A stretch of 64,000 bases of DNA from positions 13,658,608 through 13,722,607 of the forward strand of contig JAVTVX010000001.1 of the NCBI GenBank assembly GCA_033439265.1. The letters run 5' to 3'. The stretch comes from Dillenia suffruticosa. Lineage: Eukaryota; Streptophyta; Magnoliopsida; Dilleniales; Dilleniaceae. The notes under the pieces are model-generated. The model was not told the DNA's origin. It did not search any database and saw nothing but the letters and a program-made list of their open reading frames with translations. The translations under genes were made by a program, and so were the position numbers. Below are positions 22,619 to 35,734 of this stretch, piece by piece. Each line of letters begins with the position of its first letter. Position 1 is the first letter of the stretch.

Positions 22619-25600
22619 TCATGAGAATAGTGGTAGCTTCTGCTCCCCAGAAGCGTAGGAGATGATACTTCTTTTCAGCAATGGGAAATAATTTGCCCCA
22701 TTGAATGCAGCTGCACGCACTATATTCAGAGGCCCAAAATCGACAGAGTATGCTTTCTGAAAACCGTCAAGGATTGCCATCATCATGATATTTGCCGACT
22801 TTCTCTCCGCTTCATACTTTTTCAACAGAGATATCTGCAACCAAAAAATAGTAGGTCATCAAAATCAACCAAATTGTGACCAGATGCTAGTTTCAGGTTG
22901 AGATAACATTACATAATTTTATGCATGCTTGGATGGAGCAATTTTTTTTACTAGACACTACCTAAACTGAGAGATGATACTAAAACTGAACTAGTTAACT
23001 AGCATTGATCCCAAATTGGTTGGATTGCTTGGTTGGATTGCTCTTTCCATTCAGGAGACTTGATAGGAGTGAAAAGGGTAAAACATTAGTCCCCTAATTT
23101 TCACACCGTTTTAAAGCATGTTTGGCAAACAATTCCCCCATAAGAGGGGGCCACCATTGATGGATCCAACTTCCAATGACATCATAGCATCAAAGGCTAA
23201 AGATCCTCCTCTCTCTCTTTCTCTCATACTGCTGTTCTTCCTTTCAATCTGTCTCTACAGCCTTTTTCCCGGTTTCTCCATAGCGCTGTTCTTCCTCACC
23301 TCTCTATCATGCTACTCCTTTCTTTTCCTCACTCCACAATTTCAAGTGAACTCAATTCTCATCCTTAGTTGATTGTCTTACCTTACAGCAGACCTCACAG
23401 AAGCTCAGCGCAAATCTCTCTCCCTCTCGATTAATATGGTGAGATGCAACAGAAGTTTCATTTTTTGGGACTTTTGAAAAGTCTGATGTCAAACTTCACA
23501 GTTTGAATCCACTGGTTAAGTTTAATTTATATTATCATGTAGGACCAACTTTCCTAAAGTCTGCTTCCCTTCCTCTAGTTCTTGGATGTCATTAAGTTGT
23601 AAGCACTCACTAGTAACAGGTGCATCAAGGACCTTTGAACATGTCCTAACAACAACAAACTACGCCTTAATCCCACATTTGGGGTCGGCTATTTGGGAAA
23701 CAAATTTAGAGATGATTAAAAAATAAACAAATAAATAAATATATAAATATATATATATATATATTTAAAATATGTTGGTTTAATTTGTGCGAATTTTTCT
23801 GGTCACTCATTCCTATCAAAAGTCATTTTTTCGTATAAACCTTTGAACATATCCTAACCATCTTAATCTTTCTATTTTTTTTCCCTCTCTCATGTAGAGA
23901 TAAATATCATAAAGGAAGCTTAATGCATGCATCACAACTAGAGTATTTTGGTCATTAGTAGGTAAATAACAGTCTCTCACTGCAAGGTAACAAATATGTA
24001 TAAACTAAGCATAAGAGTTTAGCATGGGTACCTCTCCAATATCAGTGCCAACAGCAACAGCCTCAGCAATGACTCTTGCAAGAGCAGATGCATCTCCAAA
24101 GCCTAAATTAACTCCTTGGCCAGCCAAAGGATGCACAGTATGTGCTGCATCACCAATTAAAACAACGCGCTTTGATGCATAGCAATTCGCGTGCTTTAGA
24201 GACAAAGGAAACACCATTCTTTCAGAAGCCAGCTTTACTACTTTCGGTGGAACTTCAAACTGCTCACCAGAAGAAAGCTTCATTCCTGCTCCAAACCATG
24301 AAAATATGTCTCCAATACCCAGTGAACCAGGCTGAGGATGAGGACCATATCCATAATCCAGAGCATGGTTGACAGCATATATGAAGTCATCTTCAGTAAC
24401 AGACTTACGATCTGATGACTCTTTTGGACTCATAGTCCAAACAATATTACTATATTTATCACCAATAGGAAGAAGTGCAAGTGGACCAGTAGGTAGAAAC
24501 CTTTGCCAAGCACAATGATTTTCCACTGTATGTTCCACTGTGCAGATAATTGCATTCTGTGTGTAGTTCCATCCAGTCGTTTTTATTCCAGCTAAATCTC
24601 TCACAAGTGACTTTGACCCATCAGCTCCAACCTGTGATAGGAAACCTTCAAGAACTTTGTAATTTGTAATAAATATGACTAATCTCATTAACTGGAACCA
24701 CCCTCATTCTTTCATTTAAAGTTCCTTTCTCAACTTATATTATGATGTGAGAAAGAAAAAAAAATGGTCAAAAAGCACTCACCACTAATTTAGCAAAAAG
24801 GCTGCTGCCATTGCTCAGTTCCAGTTTCACCATCGATTGATGGCTTTGTGATTTTGTTCCCAGTGATGCACTGCCCTCCCCTTGGGATAACTTGCTTTGA
24901 TAAGACATGGATGTTACTCTGCTAGGGTAAATTGTCTTCTGTGAATTTTTCTCCTGTCAACATTATCTTCGTAACATAAGCAAAAAATAAGTCTCAAAAC
25001 AACATTCATAATGTAATGTTGATGGTGGAACTAGGTATCTTTCTCATGCCATTTCAGCAGCTACTGAAACCATCCAGCTGACAATCAATCTAAATGACCA
25101 AGTATAAAGCAGAAAAATGCATATTACGGCAACAATAGATGTCATATCACAACTTCTGAATATTTTTAGTTGTTCTCATCAAGTTGATTTTGCATATTAA
25201 GCTGTAAAATGGAAAGATTTGCTACTGGTAGATCCTTAAATTCACTAAAACATAGAAGAGAAAAAAAAAACACCATCTTATAGTAGTTTTCTGAATTAGA
25301 ATGTTGGATGCTCTGAGTCTCACTAGTTTAAGATAAACAAAATCCAGCCCGCTCTAATTCCCAGTTCAGTAAACACAAGAAGCACTTCAATGTGAAAACA
25401 GAGCTTTATTCTTCTGTTGCCATAGTACCAATCATGTCACAGAGATGCCAATTACTACTACATGGTTTTTTTTTTTTTTCCTGATGATAGTTTTTCTTCC
25501 CATAATGAGGAAGCATGAGGGAAGAAAATTTGGATTCTGACCTCAAGCTCCTTTTGTCTTTTCAGGGACAAAGGCTTGATACAAGCAAAGGTTCGATATT

Positions 25601-26271
25601 AAGCTGTTTATTATTTTTTTTCCCCAAAAGCATAAATTTTAGAATGAAAAAAATTCAAGAGTTGTCAGCTCGGAGAAGCTTAGTCACTTCCATTTTTTCT
25701 TTTATTTTTTTGCTTTTTTTTTGTTTTTCTTTTCTTTTTGCTTTTTTTCCTTTTCAACAAAAGAATCAATCCTTGCGGTCAATTTTCAAGGGAGAATTTT
25801 GTAGAATACTTTTCATGCTATATCTCTTTCTGGATCCTCCTTTCTTGAATTAATTTCTTTTGTATGAGTAGCACCACTTCATGCCCATGAAAAGAAACAG
25901 AGATGCTTTATAAAGGAACAGGAAATTTTAAAAAAAAAAAAAAATAGAATTGTGTTATATGCTATGAAAAAGCTTTAAAATGGAGAGTCAATAAATACCT
26001 GTAAACATGACAAAAGTGAACCTTGAAGTACCTTATTTTCCACTACGCACCTAAATCAAGTCCAACCAAAATTATCAGCCTTCGGTAACTTCCTAACTGC
26101 ATTACTGATGTTTTATAAATTTATTCAATTAAGCTTACCCAAGTACCTCCCTGTCAACATCTCTTGCATTGTATCTTGTGTAACCTAAGCCAGAATAATC
26201 CCAAACCTACAGGAAATGGTTAGAAAAAATCAACAGGAGAGAAATTAAAAATGAGTCCACAACAACCTTCA

Positions 26272-26320
<49 letters not shown>

Positions 26321-29300
26321 TTTTCTCTCAAGTTTCCGTATAATCCAATAATCCTGGGTTGATCAGTCCCATTTCCCATATGTTTTCACCCCTTCTTTTT
26401 TTCTTTCTTGCTTTTTTCTTTTGGGGGTGGGGGAGGGTGGCTGTGTGGGGTGGGTGGGGGGTTGTAGCCAAGTCCAAACCAAATTCTCACTTCATGCCAC
26501 AAGCCGGGAACTCTTGCAAGTAAGGGCTGTCCAGTGCTTGAACTGGACACCTCCAAGCAAGTCATCCCACTAAGAGATGAAGGCGTGGCACCCAAGCATA
26601 AGAAAAATTGCAAGCAAGAAGGCAACCACAAACTAATGCAAGCACAATCACAGAGATAAGACTGGGACATTGAAAGCTATTAAACTACTGAAAGCAAACT
26701 ACTGAAAATGGATGCTAGATGAGAAAGAAGAAAGGCCTAAAACATACTTTCAAAGGTGGATGGCCTTCAGTTAGTCACCTACCCACTCCCAGAAAAGTTT
26801 TTAGCCATTCAAAAATCAGCACAAGGGGCATTCAAGCTTTGAGGATTCTAACAACAAAAGAAAATAACATAAACATGAAACTACAAAAATATCTTTCTAC
26901 TGCATTGCTAAAGTTAAAGCACTCATCAAGAGGCTGGGCATAAAATATGAGCACAGAATCAAGTCATCCTCTCACTAGACAGACAGTAAGACCTTTTGTG
27001 TAGCAGCTTGTGACTGGGAAATCTAATGCCAGTGTCATAGGGTCCAATGAATTTGTTAAAGTTTGACGCAGATCTGACTCAATACGGATAATATTTAGAC
27101 CATTTTGTCATCCTGTTATCAACCTGTGATACCACTAACATACTAAGGCATGCTTTCGATCTTTCTCCGCTTTTATTAATCATCTGCTATCCTTTGCTCA
27201 ACAAAGCAAACTCTAGTCAATATTTGATATTTGTTCCTAGTCAAAAAAAAGACCCATTCCTTGATTATTGACTTAAAAGATAATAGATGGGAGAAAATTT
27301 CCTCTCGCACCAATCAACTCCCAACTGCACTGTTTCTGCATGAATAACTCATTGAGTAAAAATAAGATCAAATTGTTCCATTTATTTCCTTGAATTAACA
27401 AACTAACAAAACAACATAATCCTCTAAGAGATGAAAAACAAAGTTGAGAAAAATCAACTGGCGAAGAGAAAATTCATGAGACCTGCATCTTATCAAAGTA
27501 GGCGTGCCGCTGCTGTTGAACATACTGCCAAGCACCAACATCTGAAAAAGTAAATGAAGCATCATAGACAATGCCAAGCAATTGAATATAAGCTGCAAAG
27601 TTCCTGCCAATCAAAGCAACAAGAATAGTGCAAGGGGCTCCAGATCTATGCTTCTATGACACCCAAAAAGAATTTTATAGGATGGCATGCCCCATTTGGA
27701 TTTGAGGTTCACCCATCAAAATACTTTGGGATGCAGAGATTTAAGAGTGGAGCTTTCAGGAGTGTATGCAAGACCAAGCATGAGAAGCTAGAGTTGGCAC
27801 CAAATAAAAAGGAGAATCATCAAGATACCAAGATAAATACCTTTGAAAAGAGAAATAGTGGCAGGAGTGACTGTACTGACCCTTGGATCAGGGGGACCCT
27901 CTTTCTTAATGCTAGCAGCGCTTCCTAAAGCAGGATTACTATCAACAATGGCAATATTCAGCTGCTTCGTTAATGGCACGCTTGCTGCAAGACCAGAATT
28001 ACAAAAACAGTCCCTTCAAACTTAGAACTTGACCATATAGCCAGCAAAGTTCGACATTTTATTCATGAAAAGCATCAGCACATTTACATCCTTAAACCCC
28101 CCCCCCAAAAAAAAGAAAAACCTTTGCATGGAGAAGAGTTTATGAGAAGGGAGGGGAAAAGGTAACAGAAAAATCCATTTAGAGTTCAAGAAAAGAAAAA
28201 AAAAAAAAGAGAAGAAAAAGAAAAATGCACTCGCTGAATGCATGTTGAAAGTAAGTCATATCTAAATTCCCAAAAGCATCTATTCAAAAGTAGCATCTGT
28301 AGAAGAAATTGTCCTTCAAAATTATTAGAAACTCTTTTATAGCAGCACACGCCATTCAAAAGCAAGCATATAGAAACCTCTAGTTGTACTTGGAAGGGTT
28401 TTATCTCTATCACACATGTTTGAACGATACTCCCTTGATATAATTTTCTTTTCCACTTTCTTTGTGATAGGGATAAAGACTTCTATAAGAAAGAACAAAT
28501 TGATACTTTTCCCTCGAACCCCAAAGAAATTCATGAATTTTTTAGCATTTCAATGACTATAATATAAAATGAGAAAGAAGAATGGGAAATCGAAAATTGT
28601 TTGAAAAATTCAAAGTGATGTCACTGATCACATAGGATTGTAACATGATATATAAGATGTTGATACTGAAAATGGCTTCTATTCAAATTTACATCAAGTA
28701 CATGCATTTCTCAAATAAGTAAATAAACACTTTCGTATGTCCATAAACATACTACGATCAATTTTCCATGTGTGTCCATGCATGCAACTTGTACCCATCA
28801 TAAGAGTTAAGTTGATGGAGACAAAGTGCAATTTAAATGCAAGGATGACATCAGGATGGTGCCTACTACACAACTAGTGATTCGTTACTTTCTCAATCAT
28901 TTCCAGGTGCCAGAAGAGGGATGCACTAACCTGCACCTACTTTTCAACTTGAATCCGCAAAACAAGTACATGCATGAAAGGGGAGAAAGGAATAATGATA
29001 CCCACAAGACAATGAGAACTTGAATGTGAACCAAGACCAAGATGAATGAAAGTAGAAATAAAAGAGACGAATCACCAAGATATTGCAAGCAAATATGAGG
29101 GAGATATCTCGCATCATGCTTTATTCAGAAGAGGTGATTAGGAAAAAGAAAAGGCCGGAGAGTGATTGCTTCATCTTAGAAGTTTTTTTTTTTTTAATTA
29201 CCAGCAATGAGTTTAAAAAACATTTTCCAGGGATGAGATCCCTCAAAACAGGGGGTAAATGAGATAAGGAGGAAGTAGTGCCCATTCAACACATCAGGAA

Positions 29301-31660
29301 GGAAAGACAGGATGGCCTGAATCTGGAGCTTGATTCTGATACACCAGCAAGTGGATAAAGTATTATCACTAATTTTTTCTGTTTGTTTACAAAATGAGTG
29401 GCAGCTTCCATCATAACTCAGCTGGAAGGAGCAAAGACAAAAATTTAGAACCATAACCAGTACTCAGGAGACTTCCACAAGAAATGCCATTCATCATATA
29501 ATATTTAGTTCATCATGCAACATGGATGTGGTTATTATCAAGCATTAATTTGTCATACCAAAATAGAATTTCAGTAATATAGGCTTTTCAACAGCTGAAC
29601 ATAAATTTGGTTATGAGTGCCGATGGTAAAAAAAGTGGAATATTAAGGGGGAAAAAAGAACAAACTGGAAGTTTTGCAAACAGATTGAAATTTCCCAAAA
29701 CAATTTCTGAACCATGGTAATCTCTATGCACTTGATGTTCAGGTATGACCTTTAAAAAAAGACATAAGCAAGCTAACAAAGTTTTTCCTGGTATGCTGCA
29801 TATGGAGATCGGTATTAGAAGTTTTCTTTTATTTTCTTAAACACAGATCTCATACTATTTGCTTTTGACAAGACATAACGTATGACATGCGATGCATGAG
29901 AAATGACTGGGTTTTCATCCGAACAGACCCACCAAGGGAGATAAAGATAAATAGAAAAGAATATAAAACACAGAACACATACGATAGTGGCAAAATCTAA
30001 AAAACAAATTTCTTACCAAGAGAACAAGCCAAAGCCATTCCCACCATTCCTCCCCCAACAATAGCAATATCATGTGAGGAGGCATTACTATTTAGTCCAT
30101 GATTCTCCTCAGAATCCTAGGAGGTTGAAAAACATAAAATTAGGTTTCCTGGTGTAAAACAGAAAATATAATCACACGATTGAAAAAAAAAATGATGAGT
30201 AATAAATGATACATTAGAAATTTAGATCCAAAATTTAGACAAACATCCAAATAATACAATAACTTATAATGGTTGCAGATATAGCTAGGGTCACACTTAT
30301 TAGCTTAAAAGGTAGGAGAGACCAAATGAGGTCCAAATTCATTAAGCTCTTAATGCTATGAACACAAATGTACCCTGTAGTCAACGAGATACATCACTTT
30401 CTGACACTTAAAAGTAGGAGAGACCCTCCTTACTGGAGGATGCTTTGTGCTTGTCTCAAGTAACAAAGTCAAAGTCACTATTGCTTTTTCATCCCCACCT
30501 TGAATTTGCTCGAGATGGAGTGATTGTATTGATATTTGATATGTACCCCTCTTGAAGCATATTTACAGTTGAAATCTAAACATTTTTATAACAAAGTGAC
30601 CCAGGGACAGAAGGGGGGCTAACAGGTTCTTTTTTATTCATGATTTGATCTAGTGGTTAACACATGATATGAGAGTGACATGAAAGCACCATAGAAAATA
30701 GAAATCAGGTGCTACAGACATGGCAAGACTTTACACTACTTTCATACTTGATGTTGTACAATGAACTGGCTTAGTAGCTGTAATAACATTAATATGAATG
30801 TGAGAAAGTGATCAACAAATGCATAGATGGAGAGTCAAAATGAACCCTTTTACCAAAAGTAGATGTATACTTTGCAATATAAGATAAGACATGAAAACCC
30901 AAGTTCCAACATCTCTAACATTATTTTGGAAACCCATTTCCTTCATCAACATAATATGCAACAGAAAAGCAGCATCAGGCTTGGAAAAAGGGAAGGGGAC
31001 AAGACTCGAACCAGTACACTTGTATATAGATCCAAAGATGTTGGTCAACAAAATATAAATAGATATAATTAAGCATAAAATTAAAACAATAGATTCTGTT
31101 CTAGTCAAGTCAAGATAATCACCTTGGTGGGTTCACCAGGAGCAGGAGTAGATACTTGAGGAACTGCTTTACTACAAAATGTCTTCCTTAAAAGTCCCAA
31201 TTTGCTAACATTCGCAACAACTTTTCTGGAGAAAACCCTAATACCAACAATTAATGCATCAGACAGCAGAATCAAATGTGCAACAAACAATGTACGATTA
31301 CATAAAATCAATATAGTTCCACGAAAAGTGTGGATATGGATATTATCAGGGAATTCGATCTCCATATCTGCCCTTCGACTTTTTATCTATTCGCAGATGT
31401 AATCCGAGCAGCAGCTCACCAGAGACACCTCTTCCTATTAATCTTATCAGTGCATAAGAGAGCTACAAAAATCTTATGTCCGCAGGAAGAAGAGAAGGGG
31501 CCAGGGGTTTGGCGAGATGATTTACCAGAAAGTTTCGCTGGAGCGATTGTCCATTCACGGCGAATTGGGGAGAGAGGAAAGAATAAGAAGAAGAAGAAGA
31601 AGAAAGAAAGAAGAAGAGAGAATCAGTGAGAGCTCACCTGAAAAGCTTGGCTTCGTGCAT
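22619..31660 (-). CDS. COQ6: Mitochondrial ubiquinone-biosynthesis flavin monooxygenase COQ6, 10 exons
   Basis: Exons in transcript order: 31660-31638, 31237-31123, 30116-30017, 27984-27841, 27541-27483, 26206-26139, 26050-25999, 24953-24783, 24631-24032, 22834-22619. The frame closes at 515 residues, close to the ~500 of other plant COQ6 proteins. The N-terminus (MHEAKLFRVFSRKVV and on) is basic and free of acids after residue 3, as in a mitochondrial presequence. The FAD site shows DIAIVGGGMVG (GGGMVG at 67-72), the DG motif VGADGSKSLVRD (245-256), and the GD motif with LIGDAAHTVHPLAGQGVN (402-419). These are the three hallmark motifs of the UbiH/COQ6 group. COQ6 is known as the hydroxylase of the C5 ring position in ubiquinone synthesis on the matrix side of the inner membrane. 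The first coding exon is only 23 nt and is inferred from a donor and acceptor that restore frame; a start further upstream through splicing cannot be excluded. Introns total over 7 kb. Confidence 0.92.
23640..23885 (-). mobile_element. 3' tail of an RTE-type LINE, between COQ6 exons 9 and 10
   Basis: On the minus strand this reads a decayed end of a LINE reverse-transcriptase ORF (near KNDF..E.VT..IRTN stop), an AT microsatellite, then ATAGCCGACCCCAAATGTGG followed by GATTAAGGC and a TTGTTGTTG tail. The same end structure is found at 47630-47930. The tail GCCGACCCCA...GGGATTAAGGC...(TTG)n is characteristic of plant RTE-like LINEs. Only ~245 bp remain. Confidence 0.75.
26274..26312. repeat. 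(TA)n microsatellite in a COQ6 intron
   Basis: A pure AT alternation of about 19 units is followed directly by a T run. It lies in the intron between COQ6 exons 5 and 6. The same intron carries a G-rich stretch around 26423-26462 (GGGGGTGGGGGAGGGTGG and GGGGTGGGTGGGGGG). Confidence 0.95.
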
Positions 31661-33817
31661 TGGATAGTGAATGTAAGGTTTTTCACCTTCAAATGCTTCG
31701 TTTATTCAAGACCAGATTTGATCTCCTTAGGGTTTTTACTTTCAATCGCGGGAAACGGATAGTCTGTCCGTCTCTTCATTCGCAGAGTGAGAGAGAGAAA
31801 TGCCGATGCCAGCAAAACCTTGGAGAGAACCGGTAGGCTGACATTCGAACTTTTGTGAGTCGGGCTTTACAAAGTTAGCTTGGGCTCGATCTATTTAAAA
31901 TTTTCTAGCCCAAGAGTTTAACCCGAAAAAACTCAAAAAATCAATATTTAAACTCAAAAAATTAAAAAGATTTCGACAGATTTAAATTTAAATTAACCCC
32001 AAAAAATCCTAAAAGAGAGAGAGAGACCGGGAGGCGAATCAAGAGGCAAACTTCTACCGGCAGATCTGGCATCTTTATCTCTAAATTGATTTTCATCGGC
32101 AAAAAAGAAAAATAAAACATAAACGAGCATCCAATTTCGAGCTTTTTTGATGCCTCACCTCATAATCTTGTTAACTATTTTTTCTTTGATTAAAAACTCT
32201 AATTGTTAATCAGAAAATTTTGAAATTGATGAAAGAGAATGAAAAACGAAGTCAACAACTCCTAAATTTGGTTTTGAATGTTTAGATATGGGAGACAAGA
32301 GAAGGAGGTAGGGAAAACAGCATCATTTTAGGGATCATATCACCGAGTGTTTCGGCAAGGAGTGGATCAGAGATGTGAACCATCGTACATTACTTCCCTC
32401 CTTTAGCAGTTGATTCAAAGAATTGCAAAGGAAGTTAGAGAGAAAAATCATGTGAGTGCTTTTTATAGAGATAGTGTGTTATGAGAGTATGGAGGATAAT
32501 TATATGATATGATGAGAGAAGCAACTTAGGGCTCACGACATGAGAGCAAAGAGAGAGAGTGAGAGGAAAAAAAGAAGAAAATACCATGTAATGATTGCAA
32601 AGAGAGGATATGAGTCATGAATACATGTCACTTCTCTTCTCTTTGAAAACAAAAAAGAAAAACAAATATTTAATTTTAAACGTCCGTAATGGGTCTAAAT
32701 AATGGGTTTAAGTTTGATCGGACCCTAAAATGAGTTAGCTCAGCCTTTCAAAATAGGCCAAGTTTGGGCTGGCTTAACCCAATTGCCAGTCATAAGTATC
32801 GGAGGTTGTAGTTTTTATTTTTATTTTTGTTTTCATTTTTCTTAATTAGAAAAATATAGAAAAATAGAAATAGAAGACTTTAGAATAAGTTAAACTAAAA
32901 GTATAAGTTTTTGCATGTTTCTTAGGGTTCAAAATTTAAAAGATTCTTTTTAGGTGTTAACTCTTGTATAAATTCACAAATCTTATATAAATTATTTCGA
33001 TACTAGAGTTTGTTCGGTTTACATCATTATTATAATAACTACCTCTACTCCACTTACTTATTATTATAAATTTATCATCCGTTTGAAAGTTATATTTTTC
33101 GATTTATTCTATCTTTTCTGTACATTCTTTGTTCTTCATATCGGTTTTATATATTTAAAATACATTTCACTTATTATCCTATAATTATTAATTTTATAGT
33201 TTCAAATTATAATATTATTATTATTTTATAAAAAGAGAAAACCAAAATATCACAAATTGAATAAAAGAATATTAGTGGATATATGATACCTACGTAGTAA
33301 AATGAATTTGGGGCTAGAAAGTTTATTGGTGAACAAGTGGCATCAAATCTTATGGAATATATGGATCGAATTCGCATATGTATGTGATTATTTATTGAGA
33401 TACATCAATAAAATTTATGTAACTATTAATTGATGTATCACTTGATCATGCTACGAGAAATCAAGGCTGGCTCGTAGGAGCAAACTAATGTTAGTAGAAA
33501 ATTTATTTCTTTTCTCTATATTAGTCAAGGAGTGAGTGTTTAGATTTTGATCTTATTGAAGAGGATCATTAATCCAATAAACAAGGTTTAAATATGGCAC
33601 CGGATGGGACCCAGAGTCAAAATTAAAACATTTGTGGATCAATATAATGTCAACTACAATTTGATTTTTGGTATTTATGTTTGAATATAATGAAATTAAA
33701 TTGCTTATTAAAGCTATTTGTGTATCCTAATATTTATTTCATAATATTCATATTCATTTGTTAAAAGTATAAATAGTATTATAATAAAATATTACTGTTA
33801 TTTATAGTTATATAATC
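31661..33817. other. Intergenic, upstream of COQ6
   Basis: The first ~170 bases (to about 31830) are GA/CT-rich and probably hold the COQ6 leader and promoter. Beyond that, phrases such as GGGCTTTACAAAGTTAGCTTGG (31863 on) and, in related form, AGTTTGGGCTGGCTTAACCC (32760 on) suggest the two ends of a decayed repeat, but no clear terminal repeats or target duplications could be set. No gene is seen. A direct repeat starts at 33383. Confidence 0.5.
33383..33706. repeat. Direct repeat, copy 1, flanking the DUF4283 pseudogene region
   Basis: This matches 36966-37248 in the same orientation. Shared landmarks are ATGTGATTATTTATTGAGAT, GGAGCAAACTAAT, ATCCAATAAACAAGGTTTAA and TACAATTTGATTTTTG. Copy 1 has an extra ~35 bases near 33420-33455. 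The ends do not show clear TG..CA termini, so they are not called as LTRs. Confidence 0.8.
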
Positions 33818-33958
33818 GTGGTTATATAGATGCATTCAGGTATCCACTTCAAAGGAAACCCATCTAAAACCACCCACCCATCGGTGGCCCTGAGATGGAT
33901 GGATAGTTTTAGATAAGTTTCCTTTGAAGTGGATATCGGAATGTATCTATATAATCAC
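33818..33958. mobile_element. Foldback MITE-like element, 141 bp
   Basis: The left arm (33818-33870) and right arm (33906-33958) are complementary over about 53 bases with only a few mismatches, sharing TATCCACTTCAAAGGAAAC and ATCTAAAAC. They flank a ~35-bp loop containing CACCCACCCATCGGTGG. The size and near-complete hairpin are typical of a MITE. The target duplication is unclear, so the superfamily is not assigned. Confidence 0.8.
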
Positions 33959-35229
33959 TCTTCTGTTTTTAAGAGAACAGTTTAATAATACAAATCTTAT
34001 TCCCTCAATCTGATGATATCAGATTCATATTTTTATACAACAAAAAAAAAAAAACAAAAACCACTCCTTCTCTACCTAACGACGCATCTTTACATACCAA
34101 AAACTACGAAATGAATTAAAATGTTTTTTCTATTATTGATCGGTATAAATATCTTTCCATATCATAAATAATCGTAGAAAATCTTTTGATAACACGGATT
34201 CTTATATTTTATAAGATTATTTTTGTTGAAATTTATTTTACTCTGGCAAATGCACGAATTTTTTTGATAGTGTGTTTTGCAGAATTTCCGATGCAAGTAA
34301 TTGTCTTTAATAATTTTATATGTTTTGTAAAATCCCCAGCAATTGATGTAAATAATATTGTACATTTTATATTATGATTTATATATATATATATATGTAC
34401 ATACATCTTGTCTATGTTTCATGAATCTTGTGCCGCTAATGAAAATTCAATATGTAGCGTCTTTCTACACCATGCCTATAGGTTTCATGAGTCGTAGGGC
34501 TAATATATATATATATATATATTTATACCTTAACTTGGATCACTGTCTAGTATTTGAGATTTCGTCATCACGATTAAATCTTGACCGATTATTGTAAAAC
34601 CCACTTTTATAGAAGCAAGTCTCCCAATAAAAATCTTTCTGTTTTTATGAAAAGTCAAACTCTCAAATGATTAAGAGACAATAGATTTCTTAGCTATCAA
34701 TACCAATATTTGTTGGTGTAGTGTGGACTAATATATGTCTACGAAAATCCTATCAAAAGGGTGTTGAATTGCATAAGAAGTTCGAAATTTTAATTGGGAC
34801 CTACGTAATCTCCAACGTTTTTTAGAAATTTCCTATTTATTATCCATATAATCCGATTGTTATGTCCTTCCAATACACAATATATTACCAATACACTTCA
34901 CATCCATAAATTACATAAATTTATTTATTAATAGTGTTTGTTCCTAACAAATAAGTGAATTATGACATTTTTTTAGCGGCACTTGGATTTGGTTTTGTCA
35001 TTTATTATGTTGTTTGGAAGTAATGGGGTGATATGCTTTTTGGTTTTGATGGGTATAGAAATGTTATTGTTGGTGAGAAATTTGATTTTACATACTTAAG
35101 CTCTTGTAACTAAGAATTAATATTATCTTTAGGCTTATAATAATTGAAAGTTAGTTTATAATATTTCTAAATCTTATGTTTTTAGTGATTTTGATAAAAT
35201 TTTTCGTCATACTCTTGCGATAAAAGGGA

Positions 35230-35690
35230 AAATTTTTATACAAGTTAGGGGTTAAATTTGGTGATTAATTTGGGAAAAAGTTTTTAAGAGACAAATGTTA
35301 GAAAATCGCTGATTTAAGGAGATATATCAATGAAATGTTTGCCTTGGCAATTGATTTGGTGTATTACAGTGGAATCATAAATCAAAAGATTCTAATGTCT
35401 ATATGTTAAATATATTTTTCTTTTGTATAAAAACATATAATCAAGTAAAATTGAATCGGGAAAATGAAAATAGAAGTGGAGAGATTTTACCGTTTGAACT
35501 GTTCTTGAAAGACCTAGAGTTAGAAAATGATTTTAATGACATGTGATTAATTTATGAAAAATATTTTGAAAACGAAGTATAATTGTAAGGCTAATTTGAG
35601 GAGACATTTCAATCAATGGTTGTTTTGGCAATTGAATTGGTTTTACTATGGTACAACCATGGATCAGAAGATTCTAATGTCCACTATTAT
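35230..35690. repeat. Internal direct duplication upstream of the DUF4283 pseudogene
   Basis: Segments at about 35310-35400 and 35595-35690 are diverged copies sharing TTGGCAATTGATTTGGT/TTGGCAATTGAATTGGT and AGATTCTAATGTC. They may be the upstream part of the same decayed gene or transposon. No intact frame was found. Confidence 0.6.
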
Positions 35691-35734
35691 TGACTTGTTA
35701 CATAAGTATAGAGAAAAAGCTCGGACATGACCGC

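Noticed and set aside
31850-32790. A transposon bounded by GGGCTT/GGGCTGG phrases upstream of COQ6
   Set aside because: The similar phrases are short, no terminal inverted repeat or target duplication could be aligned.
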